Assembly: GCA_963530515.1 (NCBI GenBank)
Contig: CAUSEC010000020.1
Location: forward strand, 41,315 to 105,314
Reading direction: 5' to 3'
DNA length: 64,000 nt
DNA from: CBFFRJ01 sp963530515
GTDB taxonomy: Bacteria; Pseudomonadota; Gammaproteobacteria; Enterobacterales; Enterobacteriaceae
Within the stretch, counting starts at the first letter, position 1; each line of letters opens with the position of its first letter. Positions 1 through 8,263 of the stretch are shown piece by piece. A program made the position numbers and the translations under genes. The notes beneath the pieces are model-generated. The model was not told where the DNA came from, did not search any database, and was given only the letters and a program-made list of their open reading frames with translations.

Positions 1-2
1 TC

Positions 3-566
3 TTACCGGTGCTGGTGGCGCTCTCGCCGCATGTGCCTGAGCTGCCCCTTGTCGGCCATATTCCTTACGGTCTGGTCATTGCCGCGATCGCCTGGTCACT
101 GTTGGGCACCTTCTTGCTGGCGGCGGTAGGGATCAAACTGCCTGGGCTGGAGTTCAAAAACCAGCGTGTGGAAGCCGCGTACCGTAAAGAGCTGGTCTAC
201 GGTGAAGATGATGTGGAAAGAGCCAAACCGAACACGATGCGCGAACTGTTTGCCGCCGTGCGCCGCAACTACTTCCGCCTTTATTTCCACTATATGTATT
301 TCAACATTGCCCGTATCTTGTATCTGCAGGTTGACGTCGTGTTCGGCCTGATTGTGCTGTTCCCGACCATCGCGGCTGGGGCGATTACTTTTGGTTTGAT
401 GCGCCAGATTACCAACGTCTTTGAGCAGGTACGCAGTTCGTTCCAGTACCTGATCGCTTCCTGGACCACGCTGGTTGAATTAATGTCTATCTATAAACGT
501 TTGCGCAGTTTCGAACATGAGCTGGATGGGCAGCCGGTTTCGCAAATGACCAACCACTTTAGCTAA
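3..566 (+). CDS. sbmA: SbmA peptide transporter, C-terminal part
   Basis: This is the 3' end of an inner-membrane peptide transporter; the start lies outside the window and the frame is open from base 3. The family imports proline-rich antimicrobial peptides, bleomycin-type drugs and microcins by proton-driven transport. Visible are hydrophobic segments near the left edge (about window residues 15-40) and around an FGLIVLFPTIAAGAITFGLM stretch, then a terminal region rich in FEQVRSSFQYL-type helix sequence, as in the end of E. coli SbmA. The downstream yaiW starts 13 bases after the stop, which fits the known sbmA-yaiW operon. Only about 187 codons of roughly 400 are present, so nothing can be said about the N-terminal domain. 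Confidence 0.93.
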   Translation, partial: LPVLVALSPHVPELPLVGHIPYGLVIAAIAWSLLGTFLLAAVGIKLPGLEFKNQRVEAAYRKELVYGEDDVERAKPNTMRELFAAVRRNYFRLYFHYMYFNIARILYLQVDVVFGLIVLFPTIAAGAITFGLMRQITNVFEQVRSSFQYLIASWTTLVELMSIYKRLRSFEHELDGQPVSQMTNHFS

Positions 567-579
567 CGCAAGGAACACT

Positions 580-1713
580 ATGTCAGTTTGCGCGCCGCGT
601 CTTCTCGCGACCACAATGACCCTGCTGGCGGGATGTATTCTCGCTGGCTGTAGCACGAACAAAACGACAACGGCGACAAAAAGCCCCGGTTCGTCGGCCG
701 TCTCTGAGGCACAAAAGCCGCAGGATGTGGCGAGCATCGTCCGCCAAAAAATGCCGGCAAGCGTCAAAGACCGGGACGAATGGGCGAAAGATCTCGCGAC
801 GACCTTCTCCAGTCAGGGACTCGACCCTACGCTCGAAAACATCTGCTCGGTGCTGGCGGTCGCGCAGCAGGAGTCGAATTATCAGGCCGATCCGGGCGTG
901 GCCGGGCTGAACAAGATTGCCTGGAAAGAGATTGACCGGCGGGCAGCCCGCTTACATATCCCGCAGGTTCTGGTGCATACCGCCCTGAAGATCGAATCGC
1001 CGAACGGCAAAAGCTATAGCGAGCGGCTCGATAACGTTCGTACCGAAAAGCAGCTGAGTGAGATTTTCGACGATTTTATCGGTACGGTGCCGATGGGGCA
1101 GACCTTGTTTGGATCCTACAACCCGGTGCACACCGGCGGGCCGATGCAAATCAGCGTCGCCTTCGCTGAAAAGCACACCAAAGGTTACCCCTGGACGATG
1201 TCCGGCACCGTGCGTCAGGAGGTCTTTACCCGTCGCGGCGGCCTGTGGTTCGGGACGTATCACCTGCTTAATTATCCGGCCAACTACAGCGCACCGATTT
1301 TCCGCTTTGCTGATTTTAACGCCGGTTGGTACGCCAGCCGTAACGCGGCGTTCCAGAACGCGGTCAGTAAAGCGACGGGCGTCAAACTGGCGCTGGATGG
1401 TGATGTGATTTTGTATAACAGCAGCGAGGCGGGGAGTACCGAGTTGGCGGTCAGAAAGCTGGGCGCGAAGTTAGGGATGAGCGACCGTGATATTCATCGC
1501 CAGCTGGCGACGGGCGATAGTCTGGCGTTTGAAAAGACCTCGCTGTACCAGAATGTGTATCGACTGGCGGAACAGAAAACCGGGAAAACCTTACCGAGGG
1601 AAATGCTGCCGGGGATCCAGTTGGAGAGCCCGAAAATCACCCGCAACCTCACAACCGCATGGTTTGCGAAGCGCGTCGACGATCGTCGGGCGCAGTGTAT
1701 GGCCGGTCAGTGA
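580..1713 (+). CDS. yaiW: YaiW, surface lipoprotein (DUF1615)
   Basis: YaiW is an outer-membrane lipoprotein of the DUF1615 family. In E. coli it is reported to act with SbmA in susceptibility to the peptide Bac7. The 377-residue product begins with a signal peptide ending in the lipobox LAGC, so Cys24 should be the lipidated residue. A Ser/Thr/Lys-rich linker follows (about residues 25-45), and then the globular domain. The ATG at 580 has an AGGAAC ribosome binding site just upstream and follows sbmA by 13 bases, so the two are very likely cotranscribed. The 3' end overlaps the convergent yaiY by 7 bases. Length and sequence look intact. Confidence 0.93.
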   Translation: MSVCAPRLLATTMTLLAGCILAGCSTNKTTTATKSPGSSAVSEAQKPQDVASIVRQKMPASVKDRDEWAKDLATTFSSQGLDPTLENICSVLAVAQQESNYQADPGVAGLNKIAWKEIDRRAARLHIPQVLVHTALKIESPNGKSYSERLDNVRTEKQLSEIFDDFIGTVPMGQTLFGSYNPVHTGGPMQISVAFAEKHTKGYPWTMSGTVRQEVFTRRGGLWFGTYHLLNYPANYSAPIFRFADFNAGWYASRNAAFQNAVSKATGVKLALDGDVILYNSSEAGSTELAVRKLGAKLGMSDRDIHRQLATGDSLAFEKTSLYQNVYRLAEQKTGKTLPREMLPGIQLESPKITRNLTTAWFAKRVDDRRAQCMAGQ

Positions 1714-2009
1714 TGACGTCGCCAACGCAGGAAAAGGCCAATCACGCCTAATATCGCGCTACCCACGATGAAGGGCACCAGGCCAAAAATGGTGCCAACG
1801 CCAAAGCCGATTTCCACCTGGGGTCGGCTGGCATCCTGCACTTGCATCAGGTGTTCAAACACACCCGGCGCATGGACTAACAGATTAAGCAGTTGCGCAC
1901 CCGCCCAGAAGCAGAGCAGCACAAACACCGCATAAGCGATATTACCTGGCGTGGAGGCGTCGCGTGTTTTCTTACCCGTGAAGGGTTTCGACATTGTAAA
2001 GTCAGCCAT
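1707..2009 (-). CDS. yaiY: YaiY, inner-membrane protein (DUF2755)
   Basis: This is a small predicted inner-membrane protein of unknown function, of the DUF2755 family. About 100 residues are encoded, with two clear hydrophobic helices: one around AYAVFVLLCFWAGAQLLNLL and one near the C terminus in an FGLVPFIVGSAILGVIGLFL stretch, followed by a basic RWRRHH tail. The start at 2009 is chosen because a strong GGAGG lies 5-10 bases upstream and because the protein then begins MADFTMSK, as in E. coli. An upstream in-frame start would add seven residues without a better site. It converges on yaiW and is divergent from yaiZ. Confidence 0.9.
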   Translation of the reverse strand: MADFTMSKPFTGKKTRDASTPGNIAYAVFVLLCFWAGAQLLNLLVHAPGVFEHLMQVQDASRPQVEIGFGVGTIFGLVPFIVGSAILGVIGLFLRWRRHH

Positions 2010-2064
2010 AGAGACCTCCGCTTGATTCAATTTACTGGCCCGAAGCCTGTGTTACCTTGTCATT

Positions 2065-2154
2065 TTGACAGCACATTAAAATTGTCAACATCGGAATGGT
2101 GATAATTTCATTGCGGGAAGGTTTCCAGTTGAGTAAATTTTGTGAGTGCTCACA
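2065..2154. promoter_or_regulatory. yaiY-yaiZ divergent regulatory region with inverted repeats
   Basis: The 250-base gap between the divergent yaiY and yaiZ holds two visible dyads. One is TTGACA at 2065-2070 mirrored by TGTCAA at 2083-2088. The other is TGTGA-GTGC-TCACA at 2141-2154. The second resembles a CRP half-site pair, but its spacer is 4 bases instead of the usual 6, so it is not a normal CRP site. The regulator is not known from the sequence. Confidence 0.35.
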
Positions 2155-2261
2155 TTTCCGTAATGTTTTGATTACCTGATTAACATTTCAGAATTTCCGT
2201 ACACGCCACAGACGGCAAAGCGGTAATGTGCGACGATATTTTTTTTATTGCCGGAGTTGTC

Positions 2262-2501
2262 ATGAAGCTACCCGCTAAAATACGCCGTGACTGGCATTAC
2301 TATGCGTTCGCGATTGGTTTGATTTTTATTCTGAATGGAGTGGTGGGGCTTTTAGGGTTTGAAGCCAAAGGCTGGCAGGAATATGCCGTGGGCCTGGTGA
2401 CCTGGGTGATCAGCTTTTGGTTAGCCGGATTGATTATTCGCCGTCGTCCTGAAGAAGATGCTGAGGAGACGGCGAAAAAGGAAGAGAAGCCGCTGGACTA
2501 G
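2262..2501 (+). CDS. yaiZ: YaiZ, small inner-membrane protein (DUF2754)
   Basis: This is a small membrane protein of unknown function, DUF2754 family. The product of about 79 residues has two membrane segments (about residues 12-30 and 37-58) separated by a short loop, and a charged C-terminal tail rich in Glu and Lys. The ATG at 2262 is preferred over an upstream start because CCGGAG lies 8-11 bases before it and the product then starts MKLPAKIRRDWHYYAF, matching the E. coli protein. The tail is roughly ten residues longer than in E. coli as remembered. The gene converges on ddlA with a 4-base overlap. Confidence 0.88.
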   Translation: MKLPAKIRRDWHYYAFAIGLIFILNGVVGLLGFEAKGWQEYAVGLVTWVISFWLAGLIIRRRPEEDAEETAKKEEKPLD

Positions 2502-3598
2502 CCGTTCATTGAGCTTTTGAGCGCGCTGTCGGCCTGATGGCGCGCCAGTGCCAGTTCAATCAGGCGAGTGATCAAATCGGTATAGCCGAGACCGCTCGCC
2601 TGCCACAATTTCGGATACATACTGATATTGGTAAAACCAGGCAGCGTATTGATTTCGTTGATGATAACGTTATTGTCTGGCGTCAGGAACACATCCACAC
2701 GCGCCATCCCCGCACAACCCAGCGTTTGATAAGCCTGAACGGCAATATCACGAATACGGTCATTCACCTCAGGGGCAATGTTCGCCGGCACCACCACCTG
2801 CGCGCCATTATCATCAATGTATTTGGTGTCGTAGGCGTAAAACTCGCTGTTCAGCACAATCTCACCGCAGGTGCTGGCCTGTGGGTCATCATTGCCCAGC
2901 ACCGCACATTCAATTTCACGGCCCTGAATGCCGGTCTCGACCACCACTTTATGGTCAAACGCAAAGGCCAGGTTGACCGCGGCAATGTACTGCGCTTCGC
3001 TGGTAACCTTGCTGACGCCCACGGACGAGCCCTGATTGGCAGGCTTAACAAACAGCGGTAGCCCCAGTTTGGCCTGAATGTCCGCAAAGGAAAGACGATC
3101 GCGATTACTGCGCGTCAGCGTGACAAAAGGCGCGATGGCAAGCCCGGCATCACGCAGCAGACGCTTGGTGACATCTTTGTCCATGCAGGCGGCCGATCCC
3201 AGTACGTCAGAGCCGACGAACGGCAGGTTTGCCATGCGCAGCAACCCCTGCAACGTACCGTCTTCCCCCTGCGTGCCGTGCACGATCGGGAAGATGACAT
3301 CGACCTGGGCAAACGGCGAGCCGCTGTGGGCATTGATGAGCTGTTCGGTCGTCTGGCCAGGCACCAGCGACACGCTTTCTTCGGAGGGATTAAGGGCAAT
3401 ATGCGCCGGGTCGCTGGCGTTTTGCAGGTAATTATTTGCGTCATTGATATGCCATTGCCCCTGCTTGTCGATCCCAAGCAGCAGCACCTCGAAACGCGAC
3501 TTATCCATTGCATCGACAATATTTTTCGCCGATTGCAGCGACACTTCATGTTCAGCCGACTTACCGCCAAACACGACACCTACCCGCAGTTTTGCCAT
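2498..3598 (-). CDS. ddlA: D-alanine--D-alanine ligase A
   Basis: DdlA joins two D-alanines with ATP to make the D-Ala-D-Ala end of the peptidoglycan stem peptide in the cytosol. The 366-residue protein has the N-terminal ligase domain with HGTQGEDG at about residues 108-115, then an ATP-grasp domain with KPANQGSSVGVSKV and, near the end, the metal-binding NEINTLPGFT segment. The start at 3598 gives MAKLRVGVVFGG, the usual N terminus; four extra upstream codons in the frame look unnecessary. The gene is divergent from an extensin-like gene starting at 3681, which carries a D,D-peptidase-like motif. It appears intact. Confidence 0.96.
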   Translation of the reverse strand: MAKLRVGVVFGGKSAEHEVSLQSAKNIVDAMDKSRFEVLLLGIDKQGQWHINDANNYLQNASDPAHIALNPSEESVSLVPGQTTEQLINAHSGSPFAQVDVIFPIVHGTQGEDGTLQGLLRMANLPFVGSDVLGSAACMDKDVTKRLLRDAGLAIAPFVTLTRSNRDRLSFADIQAKLGLPLFVKPANQGSSVGVSKVTSEAQYIAAVNLAFAFDHKVVVETGIQGREIECAVLGNDDPQASTCGEIVLNSEFYAYDTKYIDDNGAQVVVPANIAPEVNDRIRDIAVQAYQTLGCAGMARVDVFLTPDNNVIINEINTLPGFTNISMYPKLWQASGLGYTDLITRLIELALARHQADSALKSSMNG

Positions 3599-3680
3599 CA
3601 CATCTTTCACTCACATCAATCAGAAAGCACATACCATATCACTCTGCCATACTGTTTTCAGTGATAAATGGAGGGGATGT

Positions 3681-4364
3681 GTGAAAGGGAAAAGCCTGAT
3701 TGTAGTCTGCATTTTGTTGCTGGCGGGGGGCGTCGGTTATCGCTATTTGCCGTCGTATTACAACCCGTTTGCGCCGCTCCAGTTAAGCGATCCGCCTGGA
3801 CGCATCACCCAGTTCAAATTACGCCGACTCGACCCGCCTCAGTGTCGGGCGTTGCTGGAGGAAGCGAATCAACAGCAGTTGATCTCCTCAACGGCCGTTG
3901 CCGACAGCCAGGGCGACTGCCCGCTGACTAACGTTGTCCGGGTTCGCGATTTTGGCCCGGTCAAACTGAGCAGCAGCTTTTTAGCCAGTTGCCCGCTGGC
4001 GCTCAGTTCCGCACTGTTTGTTACCCAGCAGGCGCGCCCGCTCACCGAGGCGTATACGCAGCACACGCTGACCCGCATTGATCATCTTGGTAGCTTCGCC
4101 TGCCGCAATATCTACAATCGCGCCGAAGGGCGACGTAGCGAGCATGCCACTGCCGACGCGCTGGATATCAGCGGGTTTCATTTGTCTAACGGTGATGTGG
4201 TGACCGTACTGCGCGGCTGGCCGAACGCGGCGACGCAACCCTGGCTGCGCGCGATGTTGAGTGCAAGCTGCGGTTATTACGGTAACGGTCTGGGGCCGGA
4301 GTACAATGCTGCCCATGCCAACCACTTTCATCTGGGAATGCGCGGTTTCGGTCTTTGCCGCTAA
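3681..4364 (+). CDS. Extensin-family exported protein, putative zinc peptidase
   Basis: This is an extensin-like C-terminal family protein (PF06904 type) of 227 residues. An N-terminal hydrophobic segment (about residues 5-20) lacks an obvious cleavage site, so it may be a membrane anchor exposing the protein to the periplasm. The C-terminal domain shows a SEHATADALD motif (His155, six residues, Asp162) and HANHFH (His215 and His217). This is the ligand layout of M15/VanY-type zinc D,D-peptidases. Six cysteines (55, 80, 104, 141, 197, 226) suggest disulfides. The GTG start at 3681 is chosen because GGAGGGG lies just upstream; longer in-frame starts read back into ddlA. Position next to ddlA fits a wall-related role, but activity is inferred only. 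Confidence 0.72.
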   Translation: MKGKSLIVVCILLLAGGVGYRYLPSYYNPFAPLQLSDPPGRITQFKLRRLDPPQCRALLEEANQQQLISSTAVADSQGDCPLTNVVRVRDFGPVKLSSSFLASCPLALSSALFVTQQARPLTEAYTQHTLTRIDHLGSFACRNIYNRAEGRRSEHATADALDISGFHLSNGDVVTVLRGWPNAATQPWLRAMLSASCGYYGNGLGPEYNAAHANHFHLGMRGFGLCR

Positions 4365-4403
4365 AGCATAAACGGCGGTTATTATTCATGTTTTTGTTTA
4401 CTG

Positions 4404-4429
4404 CTCCCGGCCGTCGCAAAACCCGGGAG
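4404..4429. terminator. Hairpin after the extensin-like gene
   Basis: CTCCCGG at 4404-4410 pairs with CCGGGAG at 4423-4429 about 40 bases after the stop of the upstream gene. No clear T-run follows, so termination is only a guess. Confidence 0.35.
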
Positions 4430-4534
4430 ATAAAACACTGAAATACCCGTAAACGCACCAGTGGTACGTACTCTTCCCCGGCTTCTTGTTACTCTGTTTC
4501 TAATTTGCCAAAAACTGAAATATTGTTGCTGTTT

Positions 4535-5725
4535 ATGGAATCCTGGAAGGTCAATCTTATCTCCGTCTGGTTCGGCTGCTTTTTCACCGGCCTTGCGATC
4601 AGCCAAATTTTACCGTTCTTACCGCTTTATGTTGCCCAGCTTGGCGTGACCTCGCATGAGGCGCTGTCGATGTGGTCAGGGCTGACGTTCAGCATCACCT
4701 TTATGGTCTCTGCCATTGTGTCGCCGCTATGGGGCAGCCTGGCAGACCGCAAAGGGCGCAAGCTGATGCTGCTGCGCGCCTCACTCGGTATGGCTGTTGC
4801 CATCCTGCTGCAGGCGTTCGCGACCAATGTCTGGCAACTGCTTATCCTGCGCGGCGTGATGGGACTGACGTCCGGGTATATTCCCAATGCGATGGCGCTG
4901 GTGGCGTCGCAAGCGCCCCGGGAGCGCAGCGGCTGGGCGCTCAGTACGCTTTCCACCGCCCAGATTAGCGGCGTGATTGGCGGCCCTCTGATGGGCGGAT
5001 TCCTGGCCGACCATTTTGGCCTGCGCACGGTCTTTTTCATCACCGCCATTTTGCTGGTGGTGAGCTTCCTGGTGACCCTGTTTTTGATTAAAGAGGGTGC
5101 GCGCCCGAAAATCAGTAAGGCGCAGCGGTTAAGCGGCAAAGCGGTTTTCTCCACGCTGCCGTATCCGGGACTGGTTATCAGCCTGTTTGTCACCACCATG
5201 GTGATTCAGCTGTGTAACGGCTCAGTGGGGCCGATTCTGGCGCTGTTTATCCAGTCGATGACCCCGGACAGCAATAACATCGCCTTTCTCAGCGGGCTGA
5301 TTGCGGCGATCCCTGGCGTCTCAGCACTCATGTCGGCCCCCCGGCTTGGTAAGCTCGGCGATCGCATTGGGACGGCGCGTATTCTGATGGGCACCCTTAT
5401 CTGCGCCGTCGTTCTGTTCTTTGCCATGTCGTTTGTCACCTCGCCGTTGCAGCTCGGGATCCTGCGTTTCCTGCTCGGTTTTGCCGATGGCGCGATGTTG
5501 CCGGCGGTACAAACCTTGTTGCTCAAATACTCCAGCGATCAGGTGACCGGGCGCATTTTTGGCTATAACCAGTCGTTTATGTACCTTGGGAACGTGGTGG
5601 GGCCGCTGATGGGCGCATCGGTGTCTGCGATGGCCGGGTTCCGTTGGGTCTTTGTCGCGACGGCGCTGGTGGTGTTGTGCAATATCTGGCAACTGGCTGC
5701 CGCATTACGCAAAGCAAAACGTTAA
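4535..5725 (+). CDS. MFS multidrug efflux transporter, MdtG-like
   Basis: This is a 12-helix major facilitator superfamily drug:proton antiporter, about 396 residues. The N-terminal half carries the family signature between helices 2 and 3 (GSLADRKGRKLMLLRASLG), and the sequence closely follows the pattern of E. coli MdtG (for example the LPFLPLYVAQLGVTSHEALS and SGWALSTLSTAQISG segments). It is too different to be called the orthologue, and mdtG lies elsewhere in E. coli. The start is uncertain: the ATG at 4535 has no good ribosome binding site, and a TTG at 4505 is the alternative. No regulator is adjacent. It is one of the genes between ddlA and iraP that K-12 lacks. Confidence 0.85.
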   Translation: MESWKVNLISVWFGCFFTGLAISQILPFLPLYVAQLGVTSHEALSMWSGLTFSITFMVSAIVSPLWGSLADRKGRKLMLLRASLGMAVAILLQAFATNVWQLLILRGVMGLTSGYIPNAMALVASQAPRERSGWALSTLSTAQISGVIGGPLMGGFLADHFGLRTVFFITAILLVVSFLVTLFLIKEGARPKISKAQRLSGKAVFSTLPYPGLVISLFVTTMVIQLCNGSVGPILALFIQSMTPDSNNIAFLSGLIAAIPGVSALMSAPRLGKLGDRIGTARILMGTLICAVVLFFAMSFVTSPLQLGILRFLLGFADGAMLPAVQTLLLKYSSDQVTGRIFGYNQSFMYLGNVVGPLMGASVSAMAGFRWVFVATALVVLCNIWQLAAALRKAKR

Positions 5726-5736
5726 TCAGACTAACA

Positions 5737-5759
5737 GACCGGGATAATTTATCCCGGTC
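5737..5759 (+). terminator. Hairpin after the MdtG-like gene
   Basis: GACCGGGAT at 5737-5745 pairs exactly with ATCCCGGTC at 5751-5759 around a five-base loop, 12 bases after the stop. The following sequence is T-rich but has no long T-run. The rest of the gap to iraP (about 220 AT-rich bases) shows no further gene. Confidence 0.6.
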
Positions 5760-5983
5760 CTTCGATAAGTTTTATTTATATAAAGAATATATTCTTCCTG
5801 AAATTATCCTTTTCTAACTTGTTAATTAGTTTGCGTTAAGGGCAGAGAAACGTTTCGTTGAAATTGTTTTGATATAGCGATTTTGCACAGGTCAAATTTT
5901 CGATAAAAATAATAGATGCATCCACTTTGCAACTACTAATGAGAGTGATAACGTCAGCGGATACTTCATAAGGAAATAGCGCT

Positions 5984-6244
5984 ATGAAAAACCTCATTGC
6001 TGAATTATTAGTAAAACTTGCGGAGAAGGAAGAGGAATCCAAAGAGCTGGTTGCGCAGGTGGAAGCGCTGGAGATCGTCGTTACCGCGTTGCTGCGTCAG
6101 ATGGCCCAGCCAGAGCAGCAGGCGCTAATTCAGAGCATTGAAGGCGCGCTTGACGATGTCACCCCTGACTCTGACGTCTCGTTGCACGACACGGAGTTAC
6201 TGCAACAGTATATAAAAAAGCTTTTACGGCACCCACGCACCTAG
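5984..6244 (+). CDS. iraP: Anti-adapter protein IraP
   Basis: IraP binds the adaptor RssB and blocks delivery of sigma-S to ClpXP, so it stabilises RpoS; in E. coli this happens on phosphate starvation through ppGpp. The 86-residue product starts MKNLIAELLVKLAEKEEESK and has a long N-terminal helical, probably coiled-coil, stretch (about residues 1-45) followed by an acidic middle and a basic KKLLRHPRT end. Length and both ends match the known family. AAGGAAATAG lies upstream of the ATG. It sits directly before phoA, as in E. coli, in an AT-rich upstream region. Confidence 0.95.
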   Translation: MKNLIAELLVKLAEKEEESKELVAQVEALEIVVTALLRQMAQPEQQALIQSIEGALDDVTPDSDVSLHDTELLQQYIKKLLRHPRT

Positions 6245-6263
6245 GTCTTTGAGATAAGTCAGG

Positions 6264-6297
6264 TTGTCATCTGACTGTCACGCGTGGTGCCTATAGT
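6264..6297 (+). promoter_or_regulatory. Pho box and -10 of phoA
   Basis: Two direct repeats, TTGTCAT at 6264-6270 and CTGTCAC at 6275-6281, are 11 bases apart in register and form a PhoB binding box. TATAGT at 6292-6297 is the likely -10 element, with the Pho box replacing a -35, as at E. coli phoA. Confidence 0.82.
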
Positions 6298-6345
6298 CGC
6301 TCTGTTTTTTATTTCTTTTAAGTATTTATACACGGAGAAAATAAA

Positions 6346-7761
6346 TTGAAACAGAGCGCATTATTCATCGCCTTATTCCCCATGCTGTTTACCCCTATTA
6401 TTTATGCTGCTACTCCCTCAACGACAGTACTGGAAAATCGTGCTGCTCAGGGTGATATTACCTCGCAAGGTGGCGCCCGTCGTTTAAGCGGCGATCAGAC
6501 TGACGCTATTCGCGCCTCTCTGAATGACAAGCCAGCCAAAAATATCATCTTGTTGATTGGCGACGGGATGGGTGATTCCGAAATTACCGCCGCACGAAAT
6601 TACGCCGAAGGCGCGGGCGGTTACTTCAAGGGTATTGATGCCCTGCCGCTGACGGGTCAATACACCCACTATGCGCTCGATAAGAAAACGGGCAAACCGG
6701 ACTACGTTACCGACTCTGCGGCCTCTGCAACCGCATGGTCTACCGGGGTGAAAACCTACAACGGTGCCCTGGGCGTGGATATCCACGAAAAAGATCACAT
6801 GACGATTCTGGAAATGGCGAAGGCCGCTGGCCTGGCGACCGGGAACGTCTCTACCGCAGAACTGCAGGATGCAACGCCTGCTGCGCTGATTTCTCACGTC
6901 ACCTCACGTAAATGCTACGGCCCAAGCGTAACCAGTGAAAAATGTGCCTCTAACGCCCTGGAAAAAGGCGGTAAAGGTTCAATCTCCGAGCAGCTGCTGA
7001 ATGCCCGCGCTGACGTGACGCTGGGTGGCGGTGCTAAAACCTTCAGCGAAGCGGCAACCGCCGGTGAGTGGAAAGGGAAAACCCTGCGCGAGCAGGCGCA
7101 GGCGCGCGGCTACCAGCTGGTGAGCGATGCCTCCAGCCTCTCTGCAATCACCGTAGCAAACCAGGATAAACCGCTGCTGGGTCTGTTCTCTGAAGGCAAC
7201 ATGCCGGTGCGCTGGGAAGGCCCGAAAGCCACCCTGCACGGCAACCTTGATAAACCTGCGGTGACCTGTACCCCGAATGCGAAGCGTACTGACAGCGTGC
7301 CGACGCTGGCACAGATGACTGACAAGGCGCTGGAGCTGCTGAGCAAAAATGAGAAAGGCTTCTTCCTGCAGGTTGAAGGGGCGTCCATTGATAAGCAGGA
7401 CCACGCAGCAAACCCGTGCGGCCAGATTGGTGAAACCGTTGATCTGGACGAAGCCGTGCAAAAAGCACTGGCCTTCGCCAAAAAAGACGGCAACACCCTG
7501 GTCATTGTGACGGCGGACCACGCCCACGCCAGCCAGATTATCCCACCAGAAACCAAAGCGCCTGGTCTGAGCCAGTTGCTGAACACCAAAGACGGCACCG
7601 TGATGGCGATGACCTATGGCAACTCTGAAGAAGAGTCCATGGAACATACCGGCACGCAGATTCGTCTGGCTGCTTACGGTCCGCACGCGGCGAACGTCGT
7701 TGGCCTGACCGACCAGACCGACCTGTTCTTCACCATGAAAGACGCGCTCGGCCTGAAATAA
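6346..7761 (+). CDS. phoA: Alkaline phosphatase PhoA
   Basis: PhoA is the periplasmic zinc/magnesium alkaline phosphatase that frees inorganic phosphate from phosphomonoesters. The 471-residue precursor has a signal peptide with a likely cleavage site at about residue 21-22 (IIYA-ATPS). The metal-binding GDGMGDSE (Asp73) and the nucleophile in TDSAASAT (Ser124) are present, as are the later DKQDHAANP and TADHAHAS metal-ligand segments. The start codon is TTG at 6346, with GGAGA about 10 bases upstream; E. coli uses GTG at the equivalent place. It lies under a PhoB box and is followed by psiF. The product should need disulfide formation in the periplasm (Cys pairs in the middle of the protein). 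Confidence 0.97.
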   Translation: MKQSALFIALFPMLFTPIIYAATPSTTVLENRAAQGDITSQGGARRLSGDQTDAIRASLNDKPAKNIILLIGDGMGDSEITAARNYAEGAGGYFKGIDALPLTGQYTHYALDKKTGKPDYVTDSAASATAWSTGVKTYNGALGVDIHEKDHMTILEMAKAAGLATGNVSTAELQDATPAALISHVTSRKCYGPSVTSEKCASNALEKGGKGSISEQLLNARADVTLGGGAKTFSEAATAGEWKGKTLREQAQARGYQLVSDASSLSAITVANQDKPLLGLFSEGNMPVRWEGPKATLHGNLDKPAVTCTPNAKRTDSVPTLAQMTDKALELLSKNEKGFFLQVEGASIDKQDHAANPCGQIGETVDLDEAVQKALAFAKKDGNTLVIVTADHAHASQIIPPETKAPGLSQLLNTKDGTVMAMTYGNSEEESMEHTGTQIRLAAYGPHAANVVGLTDQTDLFFTMKDALGLK

Positions 7762-7768
7762 AAATCTG

Positions 7769-7802
7769 CCCGACGGGAATTTCTCTCGTCGGGTGGTTTT
7801 TT
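7769..7802 (+). terminator. Rho-independent terminator after phoA
   Basis: CCCGACG at 7769-7775 pairs with CGTCGGG at 7787-7793, followed by a T-rich tail (GGTTTTTT). It may only partly block transcription into psiF, which is co-regulated with phoA in E. coli. Confidence 0.75.
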
Positions 7803-7852
7803 CACCAGTAAAGACCATCCTTAAGAAGCAACACTTCAAGAAGGATGGTGCT

Positions 7853-8173
7853 ATGAAAATAACATTACTGGTAACGCTCCTGTTTGGTCTTGTGTTCGTT
7901 ACGGCGCTCAGCGCTGCCGAGAAAACCCTTACCCCGCAACAACAACGTATGACCCTCTGCAATCAACAGGCGAAAGCCCAGACGCTCACCGGCGATGCCC
8001 GCAAGAGCTACATGAGCGACTGCCTGAAAAACACCAAAACGGAACCGGGCCAAAAGAGCCTGACACCGCAGCAGCAAAAGATGCGAGAGTGCAATTCACA
8101 AGCCACTCAGCAATCTCTTAAAGGCGAGGATCGCAGTAAATTTATGAGTGGCTGTCTGAAGAAAGCCAGCTAA
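7853..8173 (+). CDS. psiF: Phosphate starvation-inducible protein PsiF
   Basis: PsiF is a small exported protein of unknown function induced with phoA under phosphate starvation. It has 106 residues with an N-terminal signal peptide (cleavage likely after LSA, near residue 21). Two tandem copies of a repeat of about 40 residues follow, each beginning TLTPQQQRMTLCN or SLTPQQQKMRECN and ending with a YMSDCLKN/FMSGCLKK block; the paired cysteines suggest disulfides. The ATG at 7853 is chosen over an upstream in-frame start because AAGGATGG precedes it and the signal peptide then begins MKITLLVTL. It lies 91 bases downstream of phoA. Confidence 0.93.
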   Translation: MKITLLVTLLFGLVFVTALSAAEKTLTPQQQRMTLCNQQAKAQTLTGDARKSYMSDCLKNTKTEPGQKSLTPQQQKMRECNSQATQQSLKGEDRSKFMSGCLKKAS

Positions 8174-8179
8174 GCCAAA

Positions 8180-8213
8180 CGGGTGAGCGGTCTTCTCAGC
8201 TCACCCGAAATTT
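8180..8213 (+). terminator. Hairpin after psiF
   Basis: CGGGTGAGC at 8180-8188 pairs exactly with GCTCACCCG at 8199-8207 and is followed by a short AAATTTC. It closes the phoA-psiF unit before dgcC. Confidence 0.65.
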
Positions 8214-8263
8214 CATACTTTCTCCGCACATCCCCTCTCTATAATTTGGGAAATTGTTTCAGA

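Noticed and set aside
6979..7962. 327-codon minus-strand frame over phoA and psiF
   Set aside because: It crosses two confident genes and a terminator, with low-information translation.
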